Source: [Scytonema hofmanni] UTEX 2349 (GTDB taxonomy: Bacteria > Cyanobacteriota > Cyanobacteriia > Cyanobacteriales > Nostocaceae). From it: 64,000 nucleotides of DNA. Position 1 is the first letter of the stretch; every line of letters begins with the position of its first letter. The notes beneath the pieces are model-generated. The model was not told the origin of the DNA and ran no database searches. It saw only the letters and a program-made list of their open reading frames with translations. The stretch spans positions 940,791-1,004,790 of the forward strand of contig NZ_KK073769.1 in the NCBI RefSeq assembly GCF_000582685.1, written 5' to 3'. Positions 8,909-16,161 of the stretch are shown here, one piece after another. Position numbers and translations under genes: made by a program.

Positions 8909-10483
8909 CTACTTGCGTGTATAACGATGCTTCACACCAACGGGGAAATATTCCGGATCGCCAAGTGGTGCTAATATCACTTTTGGCATTTGATATTCTG
9001 GGGGGACGTAGTTAGCAAACTCGCTATTGAGGCGCTTTAATTGTGAGAGAATTGAATGAGCGATCGCCTCACTTTTCTCTTCACTTCCTTCCACCTCAGG
9101 CGCCAACTCCACAACCACAGATAAAAAGCGGTTCTTGTCTGCATCTTCCTTCACCTGCAATACAAACTTACCCGTTACCCACTCTTTAATTACAGGTTGC
9201 TCTAATCCTACCGTGACATTTTCTGGGTAAATATTCGCCCCAAAATAAGAAACCGTAAAATTAGAACGTCCGAAAACATAAACAAAAGGTAATTGATGAA
9301 TCCCTCTCAGTATAGCCCGCGAAGGCGGGCTTTGTTCGTGTAGCCCCAGGCTTCCAGCCTGCGGGTTCATTTTAACACCTTGATTTTCTAACTCTGCCAC
9401 AGGGTTAAATCCCCACTCCGCCAAAAATTCCAACATGGCATCATAACTAATTATCCCCCCAGTATCTAAAATGTTATAACGCACCAAGGGAATACCATTA
9501 TCTCCCGAAAAAAACAACGTGCCATTTTCAACTTCAAAAAAGCGGCTGATCGGGTCATACTGTAGCAAAGTAGGTAAACGAGATTCCCCAAATAAAGCTT
9601 TCGCAGCATCAGGATTTTCTGCCAAAAAACGACGAATACAAATACTTAAAGGTGTTTCATTAGCCAAAACACCCGCATCCGCAGTTCCATAAAGTGATGC
9701 TGAATCGTAACAGAAATTTTGTGAACCAATTCTTTCACCAACTAAACTGCGCCATTCTTCACTAAATACTTCTCCTGCCATAACTAGTTTAACTTGATAT
9801 TGCTGCCATTCCACACCACGAGCAATACCACTATCAATTACATCTTTCAAAAATGGCGGATATCCTAATAATACAACTTGCTCGAAAGCTGAACCAAGTT
9901 CTTGCACAACTCGCAATATTTCTTCTTTCTTGTTACCAGGTGTAATTACAGTGATAGGATAACCTTTGCTGGCAAGATAGCGACAACAATTAGTTGTAAA
10001 CATTCCACCTACCCAGGTTCCTAAAGTGAAACAAACCACAGCTAAAGTGCTTTTGGAATCTGCATGAAAGCTGTCATGAAATATCTGCTCAAACCGGCTC
10101 GCAATTTGTAGCTCATCTGTGAAGAAACGTGTCCAAAATGTCGGTTTACCTGTGGAACCTGAAGAAGCCGCTATCATGTCACATGCTTGTAACTGCCCAT
10201 TACGACACAAATCAGTTAAAGGATGACGCGAGATATAATTTTCTTTGGTAATCAAAGGTAGTTTTTGGAAATCCTCAAAGGTTTGGATGGAAGCGGGATT
10301 TATATTCTGTTGTGCTAAAAAAGTCTTGTAAGCCGGTACGTTACCAGCGATTTCGTGAAATAATGCCAAAGCTGCTGATTCGCTTTTACTATTTATATGG
10401 CGTTGTAGTAGGGTTTCTAAAGGTGTAGTTATAAACTCTTGAAAAGCTTTTACTGCCCGCTGCTGTTGTGATTCGCTGTTCAT
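8909..10483 (-). CDS. PaaK-like adenylate-forming enzyme (phenylacetate-CoA ligase family)
   Basis: An ANL-superfamily enzyme of about 524 residues, starting at MNSESQQQRAV. It would activate a carboxylic acid as an adenylate or CoA thioester in the cytoplasm. The AMP-binding P-loop SSGSTGKPTFW lies near residue 108, YGTADAGVLANET near 262, and a C-terminal domain includes FGRSNFTVSYFGANIYPENV. Such stand-alone relatives in cyanobacteria have no assigned substrate. Oddly, about 22 residues near position 400 (NPQAGSLGLHEQSPPSRAIL) are encoded by a dispersed repeat inserted in frame. An in-frame upstream extension to 10582 consists only of low-complexity repeat and was excluded. Confidence 0.82.
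   Translation of the reverse strand: MNSESQQQRAVKAFQEFITTPLETLLQRHINSKSESAALALFHEIAGNVPAYKTFLAQQNINPASIQTFEDFQKLPLITKENYISRHPLTDLCRNGQLQACDMIAASSGSTGKPTFWTRFFTDELQIASRFEQIFHDSFHADSKSTLAVVCFTLGTWVGGMFTTNCCRYLASKGYPITVITPGNKKEEILRVVQELGSAFEQVVLLGYPPFLKDVIDSGIARGVEWQQYQVKLVMAGEVFSEEWRSLVGERIGSQNFCYDSASLYGTADAGVLANETPLSICIRRFLAENPDAAKALFGESRLPTLLQYDPISRFFEVENGTLFFSGDNGIPLVRYNILDTGGIISYDAMLEFLAEWGFNPVAELENQGVKMNPQAGSLGLHEQSPPSRAILRGIHQLPFVYVFGRSNFTVSYFGANIYPENVTVGLEQPVIKEWVTGKFVLQVKEDADKNRFLSVVVELAPEVEGSEEKSEAIAHSILSQLKRLNSEFANYVPPEYQMPKVILAPLGDPEYFPVGVKHRYTRK
9312..9366. repeat. Dispersed AGCCCGC-hairpin/CAGGC repeat inside a coding gene
   Basis: The element consists of a hairpin AGCCCGC-gaag-GCGGGCT, the linker TTTGTTCGTGTAGCCC, and a second hairpin CAGGCttccaGCCTG. 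The same layout occurs near 24090, 24185, 40135, 41240, 41395 and, split, at 63700/63915. Here it lies inside the PaaK-like gene and leaves the frame open. Confidence 0.88.
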
Positions 10484-10504
10484 GATACTTATATTTTTAG
10501 GATT

Positions 10505-10618
10505 ATTCGTTTGGGGGAGATGGGGAGAGGGGGGGACAAGGGGACAAGGGGACAAGGGGGAATTTATTCTTTGTTTTCCCACTCCCCCATTCTTGTACAG
10601 ACGCGATTAATCGCGTCT
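10505..10618. repeat. G-rich tandem repeat plus AGACGCGATT palindrome
   Basis: Positions 10511-10560 hold repeated GGGGACAAG-type units. A perfect 20-bp palindrome AGACGCGATT/AATCGCGTCT is at 10599-10618. Both are members of dispersed families seen elsewhere in the window. They lie between the divergent PaaK-like and kinase genes. Confidence 0.85.
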
Positions 10619-10699
10619 CCCCCATTTTCATAATTTTGCGTAAATGGGACTTTTCTCGTTGTAGCAATAAAGAAAACCCTTCATTCATACTTGGGCACT

Positions 10700-12370
10700 A
10701 TGCAAGTCTATTGCAGTAAACAACACGCAAATGATCAGAGTAACCGATTTTGCATCCACTGCGGTGAACCGTTACCTCTTGCTACGGGGAAGGTGGTGGA
10801 GAATCGCTATCATATTTTACGACAATTGGGGCAGGGTGGTTTTGGACGCACTTATTTGGCTGAGGACAAAAATCAATCAAATGAAAATTGCGTGCTGAAG
10901 GAGTTTGCACCCCAAGTTGAAGCACAACAAGATTTATTAAAAGCGAAAGAATTATTTGAACGCGAAGCAAGTGTTTTAAAGAAACTTCAGCATCCGCAAA
11001 TTCCCCGTTTTCACGCTTCTTTGCAAGCGAAGTTAGGTAATAAAGATTTTTTCTTTTTGGTGCAAGATTATGTGGAGGGTGAAAATTATTATCAGTTGTT
11101 AGAACGTCAAACTTTTAGTGAGGAAGAAGTAATTAAGCTTCTGCAAGAAATATTACCTGTGTTGTCATATATTCACTCACTAGATGTCGTTCACCGCGAT
11201 ATTTCTCCTGATAATCTGATTTTGAGGAGTTCTGATAAATTGCCGGTGTTGATTGATTTTGGAGGAGTGAAGCAATTACCTGCGAGTAAGGGTTTTTGGT
11301 TTACTCAGTTGGGTGGAAATCGCACATTGTTGGGTAAAAAGGGTTACGCACCAGAAGAACAGTTACGTCAGGGAAAAGCGTTTCCTAGTAGCGATTTGTA
11401 CTCTTTGGCGGTGACATCCCTGGTATTATTTACAGGTAAGGAACCGCAACATCTTTATGATAGCTATCAAGGTGTTTGGCGTTGGGGAAAGGAAATTAAA
11501 GTCAGTTCGCAACTAGAAGCTGTGTTAAAAAGGATGCTTGCTTATAAACCAAGCGATCGCTATCAAACAGCCAATGAAGTTCTCAAAGATTTAAAGTTTT
11601 CTATGGCTGTCAAAGCTGCAAATCCACACATCACCAAGCTGAAAACTATGATAGCCGCTCCTGGGCGACAACGCGCTGGTGCTGTGGTTAGTAATCTTCA
11701 CAAAAGAACGCAATTAGTCGCCGGTGCTTTACCTTTACCTATTTGGCTTCGTCCTTTTGCTGTTAGTCTTATAGGCACAACTGCGGTTGTTTTAGTTTTC
11801 GCTGGGACTTGGGCAGTAGTAAATGCCGTTGCTCGTACTGTATCATCATTTTCTGTATCTGTCCCTTCAATTTCTCTACCAAAATTACCGGGGGGAGGAA
11901 ATCCAGAAAATAAACCCGCAAATAATAAAGATATAAGTCAAATTGTTAATCGCCGTCAAGAATTAGAAATTCCTGAAGGATTTTTTACTCGAACTGTAGA
12001 TAATTTATTTTATACTGAAAAGCCAGAATTACAAGGACGCGCTCTGACTTCTAGCTCAGAAGATGCTGCTTTACGCAAAGAATGGTACGGTGTAGCTGAT
12101 GACTTGCTAGATAAATTAGAACAAGCTAAACTCAGTAACGCATCGCGTCGGAAGTTAGGCAATTACAGTTCTCAAGATTACGACGTTTGGAGACGCAAAA
12201 CCCAAGCAGGACAGTTAGGTGATTATACAATCAGTCAATTGAACAGAGACACAAATCAAAAATTCGATCGCTTGTTTCCCGGTCAGCGACGTGGGAAACT
12301 CAATCAAAAGACTCTTGGTCAAATTTGGTATGCGATCGCTGCCGATCAAGTTAGTAAAATACAACAATAG
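10700..12370 (+). CDS. Membrane Ser/Thr protein kinase with N-terminal zinc ribbon
   Basis: A 556-residue Hanks-type kinase. A zinc-ribbon-like start (YCSK-H...CIHCGEPL) precedes the kinase domain (about 38-310). Visible catalytic features are the Gly loop GQGGFGRTYLAE, Lys in CVLKEF, Glu in FEREASVL, the catalytic loop HRDISPDN and LIDFGGVK in place of the usual DFG. A transmembrane helix follows (about 350-378, SLIGTTAVVLVFAGTWAVV), then an extracytoplasmic C-terminal domain of about 140 residues rich in RRQELEIP and LGNYSSQDYD motifs. That domain recurs in the next kinase gene. It is presumably the sensor. The ATG at 10700 is preferred to a TTG at 10691. Confidence 0.9.
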   Translation: MQVYCSKQHANDQSNRFCIHCGEPLPLATGKVVENRYHILRQLGQGGFGRTYLAEDKNQSNENCVLKEFAPQVEAQQDLLKAKELFEREASVLKKLQHPQIPRFHASLQAKLGNKDFFFLVQDYVEGENYYQLLERQTFSEEEVIKLLQEILPVLSYIHSLDVVHRDISPDNLILRSSDKLPVLIDFGGVKQLPASKGFWFTQLGGNRTLLGKKGYAPEEQLRQGKAFPSSDLYSLAVTSLVLFTGKEPQHLYDSYQGVWRWGKEIKVSSQLEAVLKRMLAYKPSDRYQTANEVLKDLKFSMAVKAANPHITKLKTMIAAPGRQRAGAVVSNLHKRTQLVAGALPLPIWLRPFAVSLIGTTAVVLVFAGTWAVVNAVARTVSSFSVSVPSISLPKLPGGGNPENKPANNKDISQIVNRRQELEIPEGFFTRTVDNLFYTEKPELQGRALTSSSEDAALRKEWYGVADDLLDKLEQAKLSNASRRKLGNYSSQDYDVWRRKTQAGQLGDYTISQLNRDTNQKFDRLFPGQRRGKLNQKTLGQIWYAIAADQVSKIQQ

Positions 12371-12377
12371 TCGGGAG

Positions 12378-12497
12378 TTGATAGTGGTTAGTGGATGGTG
12401 GTTAGTGGATGGTGGATGGTGGATGGTGGTTAGTGGATGGTGGATGGTGGATGGTGGATGGTGGTTAGTGGATGGTGGTTAGTGGATGGTGGATGGG
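12378..12497. repeat. Tandem repeat of GTGGTTAGTGGATGGTGGATG units
   Basis: About 120 bp made of interleaved TTAGTGG and ATGGTGG heptamers directly after the kinase stop codon. Reading frames through it are artefacts. Confidence 0.92.
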
Positions 12498-12515
12498 CAG
12501 AAATAAATATAAAAT

Positions 12516-12600
12516 GTTTTGTCATTGCGTTCGCGTAGCGTCTCGTAGAGAGGAACGAAGCAATCCCAATCACTGCGATTGCTTCGTCGTTCCTCCTCGC
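12516..12600. repeat. Dispersed inverted-repeat element (GTCATTGCG type)
   Basis: The element reads GTCATTGCG...GAGGAACGAAGCAATCCC...GCGATTGCTTCGTCGTTCCTC, forming a long imperfect hairpin. An inverted relative with both ends lies at 63779-63871, and a fragment occurs at 41330-41356. Confidence 0.85.
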
Positions 12601-12620
12601 TTCGGACATCTTACAAGAAA

Positions 12621-12816
12621 GGCAGAAGTTCGAGGGCAGAAGGCACTTATGTTAGGAGTATCAATTAAAACTTACTTTGTGGGTTTAAAGCCCAGTTGAA
12701 ACAAATAATTATACTCAAGATGGCTTGCAGCGAGGTATAAAACGTCCTTGTTTCAATCCCACTATGAGTAAGGGTGGGTTGCCTTCTGCCTTCTGCCTCC
12801 TGCCTTCTGCCTTCTG
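12621..12816. repeat. Repeat element framed by GGCAGAAGG/CCTTCTGCC arrays
   Basis: Purine-rich GGCAGAAG/GGGCAGAAGG units lead into GTGGGTTTAAAGCCC, a unique middle, a TTTCAATCCC stretch and then CCTTCTGCCTTCTGCC arrays. The architecture matches the better conserved copies at 21811-22037 and 51977-52206, although the middle is different. Confidence 0.7.
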
Positions 12817-12859
12817 AAATTTAATTACGCCTACCTACTTAGTGGATGGTGGTTAATCC

Positions 12860-12983
12860 TCGATCAACAACTATCAACCATCAACTATCAACTATCAACC
12901 ATCAACCATCAACTATCAACCATCAACTATCAACTATCAACTATCAACTATCAACTATCAACTATCAACTAACAACTAACAAG
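12860..12983. repeat. Tandem ACTATCA/ACCATCA heptamers
   Basis: About 120 bp of ATCAACTATCAACCATCAACT units end 14 bp before the second kinase start. The ribosome site must therefore lie in the short tail of the repeat. The heptamers are roughly complementary in type to those at 12378-12497. Confidence 0.92.
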
Positions 12984-12996
12984 CAACTAAATTATT

Positions 12997-15120
12997 ATGA
13001 ATCTCGTTTATTGTTCTAAGGGACACGAAAACCCTGCTGGTAGTAGCTTTTGTCTCCATTGTGGTGAAAAGATAAATCAAAATCTGGTGAGTCAGGGTAT
13101 CCAAGCGGGACAAACTCTAGGCGATCGCTATGTTATTGTACGTCTACTCGGTCAAGGTGGATTCGGACGCACTCATTTAGCTGAAGATATCAACCGCTTT
13201 CGGGAACTTTGTGTTTTAAAAGAATTCTCTCCCCAAGTTCAAACTCCTTACGTTTTACAAAAAGCTGAAGAATTGTTTCAGCGAGAAGCAACTGTTCTTT
13301 ACAAATTGCAACATCCGCAAATTCCCCGCTTCCGCGAATTGTTTCGCAGCAATTTGGGGGGTAAAGAATACCTGTTTTTGGTGCAAGATTATGTAGAAGG
13401 GCAACCTTACAACGCTTTATTAAATACTCGCTTACAGCAAGGTTTACGGTTTAGTGAAGCGGAAGTGCGTCAATTATTACTGCAACTTCTGCCAGTTTTG
13501 GATTACATCCACTCTTTGGGAGTCATTCACCGCGATATTTCCCCCGATAACTTAATTCTTCGCAACGTTGACCAATTACCAATCTTAATTGACTTTGGCG
13601 GGGTGAAACAAGTAGTCGCAGCCGTCGCTTCTGAATATTATCAACACGGTGCAGGTGCGACACCACCTGCAACACTACTGGGGAAGGTGGGATATGCACC
13701 CTCTGAACAGATGCAAACCGGGCTGGTATCTCCTCACAGCGATTTGTATGCTTTAGCGGCGACGGTGTTAGTTTTACTGACAGGTAGACAACCGCAAGAA
13801 TTAATTGATACTCATACTTTAACTTGGAAATGGCGAAGGGAAGTTACTGTTAGTCCGAATTTAGAACAGGTGTTAGAGAGAATGCTATCACCCATACCAG
13901 GCGATCGCTTTCAATCAGCGCGTCAAGTTTTGAATTCATTAAACACTTCACCTGTCAACTATCCGCCGACTCAACAAACTCAAGGTACTGTAGCCGTATC
14001 CCCCTCTCCTCCCCTCTCCCCCGATATTCCCCAGCCAAAAAACTCATGGACATCAGGCAAAAGTTTGCTGGTAGGATTGGCTTTAGCTGGGGTTGTTGGT
14101 GTTGGTTGGTTGGGAACAAACTTGATATTATCTCGTGGTGGAGATTCTTTACAAGATATCGCGCAACCTACACCCAGCGTTACACCAAAGGATAATCAGC
14201 CAACCGATCCCCTAGCGCAATATTCAACCGAAGAACGCGCACGTAAAGAAAAATTAAGCGATCGCCGTCAACAGTTGGGTATAGATTTCAACTTTTACGT
14301 TAACTTGGTAAATCAAGTCTTTTGGGAGAAAAATCCCAGTTTAAAAGGGCGCAAACTGAGCGATAATGTTGAAGATGAGAGTTTGCGTGCCGAGTGGGAT
14401 AAAACAGCCGCAGAATTGTTAGATAAGCTTGCGCCACTGAGTAAAAATGCCCGTCAAAAATTAGGAAATTATACAGCTGCACAACGCGATCGCGATAAAG
14501 CCCAAGTCAATAAAATCAACGTTGGTAGCCGTTCATTATATGATTTAGGCGATGCGGCATTTTATCAGCAATTTCCCGAACAGCGAGGTAAAAAGTTTAC
14601 TAATACATACATCGGACAAGTTTGGCAAGGATTTGTTAGTGATAAAGTTCAAGCGATCGTTTCAGGTAGGGCTTTGCAGAAACTTGTATTTGATAAAGGT
14701 GCGAACAGCAAAACAGTTAGCGGTACTCTTAAAGCTGCTGATGGCAAAGTATTCATTGCCGAACTTGCCAAGAATCAATTAATGGATATTAAACTACAAG
14801 CAAATTCCCAAGTTTTGCTATCAATTTATTCCCCCTCTGGCAAAATCATATTTTTAGAAGATTCGACAAAACGCACCTTGTCAACCGAACTACCAGAAGA
14901 CGGATATTATGAGTTTGTCGTCGTTTCCACCGCATTAAAACCACTAGATTATCAACTTAGCATCACCGCCGAAAATCCCGCACCACCACCATCCCCCACA
15001 CCAACACCCACCGAAACTTCTACCCCAATATTAACACCCACACCAACACCCACACCAACATCAACACCCACATTAAAACCAACATCTATACCCACACCCA
15101 CGCCGATAATAACACCTTAG
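12997..15120 (+). CDS. Membrane Ser/Thr protein kinase, paralogue with PPC-like and Pro/Thr tail
   Basis: A 707-residue paralogue of the preceding kinase. It has a zinc ribbon (YCSKGH...CLHCGEKI), Gly loop GQGGFGRTHLAE, VLKEF, FQREATVL, HRDISPDN and LIDFGGVKQ, then a transmembrane helix near 355-380 (SLLVGLALAGVVGVGWLGTNLI). The outer part repeats the SDRRQQLGI...LGNYTAAQRD domain seen in the first kinase. It adds a beta-rich domain (about 555-650) resembling bacterial pre-peptidase C-terminal domains, and ends in a PTPTPT-rich tail. A zinc ribbon inside and a beta/Pro-rich region outside suggest signalling from the envelope. The pair probably arose by tandem duplication, with repeats now in between. 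Confidence 0.9.
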   Translation: MNLVYCSKGHENPAGSSFCLHCGEKINQNLVSQGIQAGQTLGDRYVIVRLLGQGGFGRTHLAEDINRFRELCVLKEFSPQVQTPYVLQKAEELFQREATVLYKLQHPQIPRFRELFRSNLGGKEYLFLVQDYVEGQPYNALLNTRLQQGLRFSEAEVRQLLLQLLPVLDYIHSLGVIHRDISPDNLILRNVDQLPILIDFGGVKQVVAAVASEYYQHGAGATPPATLLGKVGYAPSEQMQTGLVSPHSDLYALAATVLVLLTGRQPQELIDTHTLTWKWRREVTVSPNLEQVLERMLSPIPGDRFQSARQVLNSLNTSPVNYPPTQQTQGTVAVSPSPPLSPDIPQPKNSWTSGKSLLVGLALAGVVGVGWLGTNLILSRGGDSLQDIAQPTPSVTPKDNQPTDPLAQYSTEERARKEKLSDRRQQLGIDFNFYVNLVNQVFWEKNPSLKGRKLSDNVEDESLRAEWDKTAAELLDKLAPLSKNARQKLGNYTAAQRDRDKAQVNKINVGSRSLYDLGDAAFYQQFPEQRGKKFTNTYIGQVWQGFVSDKVQAIVSGRALQKLVFDKGANSKTVSGTLKAADGKVFIAELAKNQLMDIKLQANSQVLLSIYSPSGKIIFLEDSTKRTLSTELPEDGYYEFVVVSTALKPLDYQLSITAENPAPPPSPTPTPTETSTPILTPTPTPTPTSTPTLKPTSIPTPTPIITP

Positions 15121-15134
15121 CAAAGATTAATTCA

Positions 15135-15187
15135 TAGTGAAACTCTGCGAACCTCTGCGTCTTCCTCAGCGTCTCTTTGCGTTTAAA
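15135..15187. repeat. Dispersed CTCTGCG repeat
   Basis: GAAACTCTGCGAACCTCTGCGTCTTCCTCAG-type sequence. Reverse-complement relatives lie at about 44582-44631 and 49480-49530. It sits between the kinase stop and the convergent PIN-domain remnant. Confidence 0.75.
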
Positions 15188-15217
15188 ATTCAATCCATTT
15201 AGGCATCACCGGAAAAA

Positions 15218-15646
15218 TTAGGGTGACTGACCATCAATAATATTTAGAAAATCTTCAGCCGTGATAATCGGGCAAGAAAAATTATCTTTTAGACTGAGTA
15301 AATCGCGATCGCCCGTCACGAGATAATCAGCCTCACTGACCACAGCCAAAAGTAAAAAAGGCAGATCAAACGGATCACGACATTCAGGAATTACAGGCAA
15401 GCGGTCAGGCATCGCTACAGCTTCACAAAAGAGTATGTAATCCGATAGTAAATCTTCTTGCTCAGTTGGCGTGAGCTTAAACTTTGGATAAGCCAGCACT
15501 CGGATTAACTCAGTTGTTGTCGCTTTAGAAACCAGCGGAGTGAAGAGATCGTCCTGCCATGCCAAACGAAGCCTAGATACTCTGCCCCCAAATATCAGCG
15601 CCTAGATAATGATATTAGTATCAATTACCACCCGTGGACAAACCAT
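15218..15646 (-). pseudogene. VapC-type PIN-domain toxin interrupted by an in-frame TAG
   Basis: The gene starts with ATG at 15646, overlapping the antitoxin stop by one base. It reads MVCPRVVIDTNIII and then meets TAG at 15604-15602. The same frame continues with ALIFGGRVSRLRLAWQDDLF to the natural end, 143 codons in all. The family normally has DTNIIISALIFGG, so the stop probably replaces a Ser codon by one base change. The catalytic Asp (VIDTN) is cut off from the C-terminal acidic residues (DPFDLPFLLLA and LVTGDRDLL). Internal re-initiation at a TTG (15565) would give a protein without the first Asp. Confidence 0.88.
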
Positions 15647-15867
15647 TACGATTGACGCGCCCAAGCCACTGCATCAGCCACATCCTGCTCACTCAGTCCT
15701 AAATCTGCCAGCTTAGATCGAACCGCATCAGCCCGCTGAATTTTTACAGGAGTCAGAATAATTTGCCCCCCCTCCACCTTTACCTCAAAATACTCAGCCT
15801 CACCGATTTCACGAGTAATACTTTTAGGCAGCGTTAGTTGATTTTTAGAAGTTAACTTGGCGAGCAT
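15646..15867 (-). CDS. SpoVT-AbrB-type antitoxin (MazE/VapB-like)
   Basis: A 73-residue protein. The N-terminal swapped-hairpin DNA-binding domain reads MLAKLTSKNQLTLPKSI, with EYFEVKVEGGQIILTPV completing it. The helical C-terminus (AVRSKLADLGLSEQDVADAVAWARQS) should bind the toxin. GGAGG lies 7 nt before the ATG at 15867, which fixes the start over a longer open frame. TAATG links its stop to the toxin start. The partner PIN toxin is inactivated by a stop codon, so this antitoxin has no visible target here. Confidence 0.9.
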   Translation of the reverse strand: MLAKLTSKNQLTLPKSITREIGEAEYFEVKVEGGQIILTPVKIQRADAVRSKLADLGLSEQDVADAVAWARQS

Positions 15868-15951
15868 GACTTGCCTCCTAGCCTTTGCGATCAAATGTAA
15901 GGATTCCTTACTTGAGTATATACATCCTACCTTACCTGGTTGAACGGAGAA

Positions 15952-15974
15952 TCCCACCCCTTGAAGGGGTGGGA
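15952..15974. repeat. Strong hairpin upstream of the AbrB antitoxin
   Basis: Ten-base arms TCCCACCCCT / AGGGGTGGGA with a 3-base loop, followed by GCGTCAATAAAT. Hairpins of this kind are common at ends of IS200/IS605-group elements, but no transposase is nearby. It may be a solo end or an unrelated repeat. Confidence 0.6.
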
Positions 15975-16058
15975 GCGTCAATAAATCTAAAACCCAATCA
16001 CAGAAACAGCTTTTTTGTACGGCACAGTTTCAAACAGGCAAAAGCCTTGACATATAAG

Positions 16059-16094
16059 ACTTTTGAATGCGTGACTTCCGCGCAGCGGTACTAG
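16059..16094. repeat. 36-bp inverted repeat, left copy, flanking the DyP/GMC pair
   Basis: This block begins ACTTTTGAATGCGTGACT, passes through CCGCGCAGCGG and ends TACTAG. It is matched with one mismatch by its reverse complement at 21310-21345. The two copies face each other around the DyP peroxidase and GMC genes and nothing else of note. Confidence 0.85.
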
Positions 16095-16111
16095 CACTTT
16101 ACTAAGTCTTG

Positions 16112-16152
16112 TCGTAGTAAGCGCTTAAAAAGCGATAAATCGCTTACTACGA
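16112..16152. repeat. CGTAGTAAGCG hairpin repeat
   Basis: The arms TCGTAGTAAGCG and CGCTTACTACGA form a stem downstream of the DyP gene stop, which lies on the minus strand. It may act as a terminator. Relatives occur at 27839-27912, 40447-40520 and 60612-60669. Confidence 0.8.
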
Positions 16153-16161
16153 GAGTTCTGA

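Noticed and set aside
10484..10582. N-terminal extension of the PaaK-like protein
   Set aside because: The extra residues (PLSPCPLVPPSP) are encoded by the G-rich tandem repeat, and a normal start lies at 10483.
12291..12699. Open frames of 63 and 75 codons after the first kinase gene
   Set aside because: They run through tandem heptamers and a dispersed inverted repeat and encode monotonous Gly/Trp/Val strings.
12690..12770. TTGAAAC and GTTTCAATCCC sequences resembling a cyanobacterial CRISPR repeat
   Set aside because: There is no regular repeat-spacer series, only single motifs within a dispersed element. No cas genes occur in the window.
15952..15974. Right end of an IS200/IS605 element
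   Set aside because: The hairpin alone is present. There is no tnpA or tnpB within several kb, so mobility cannot be claimed.
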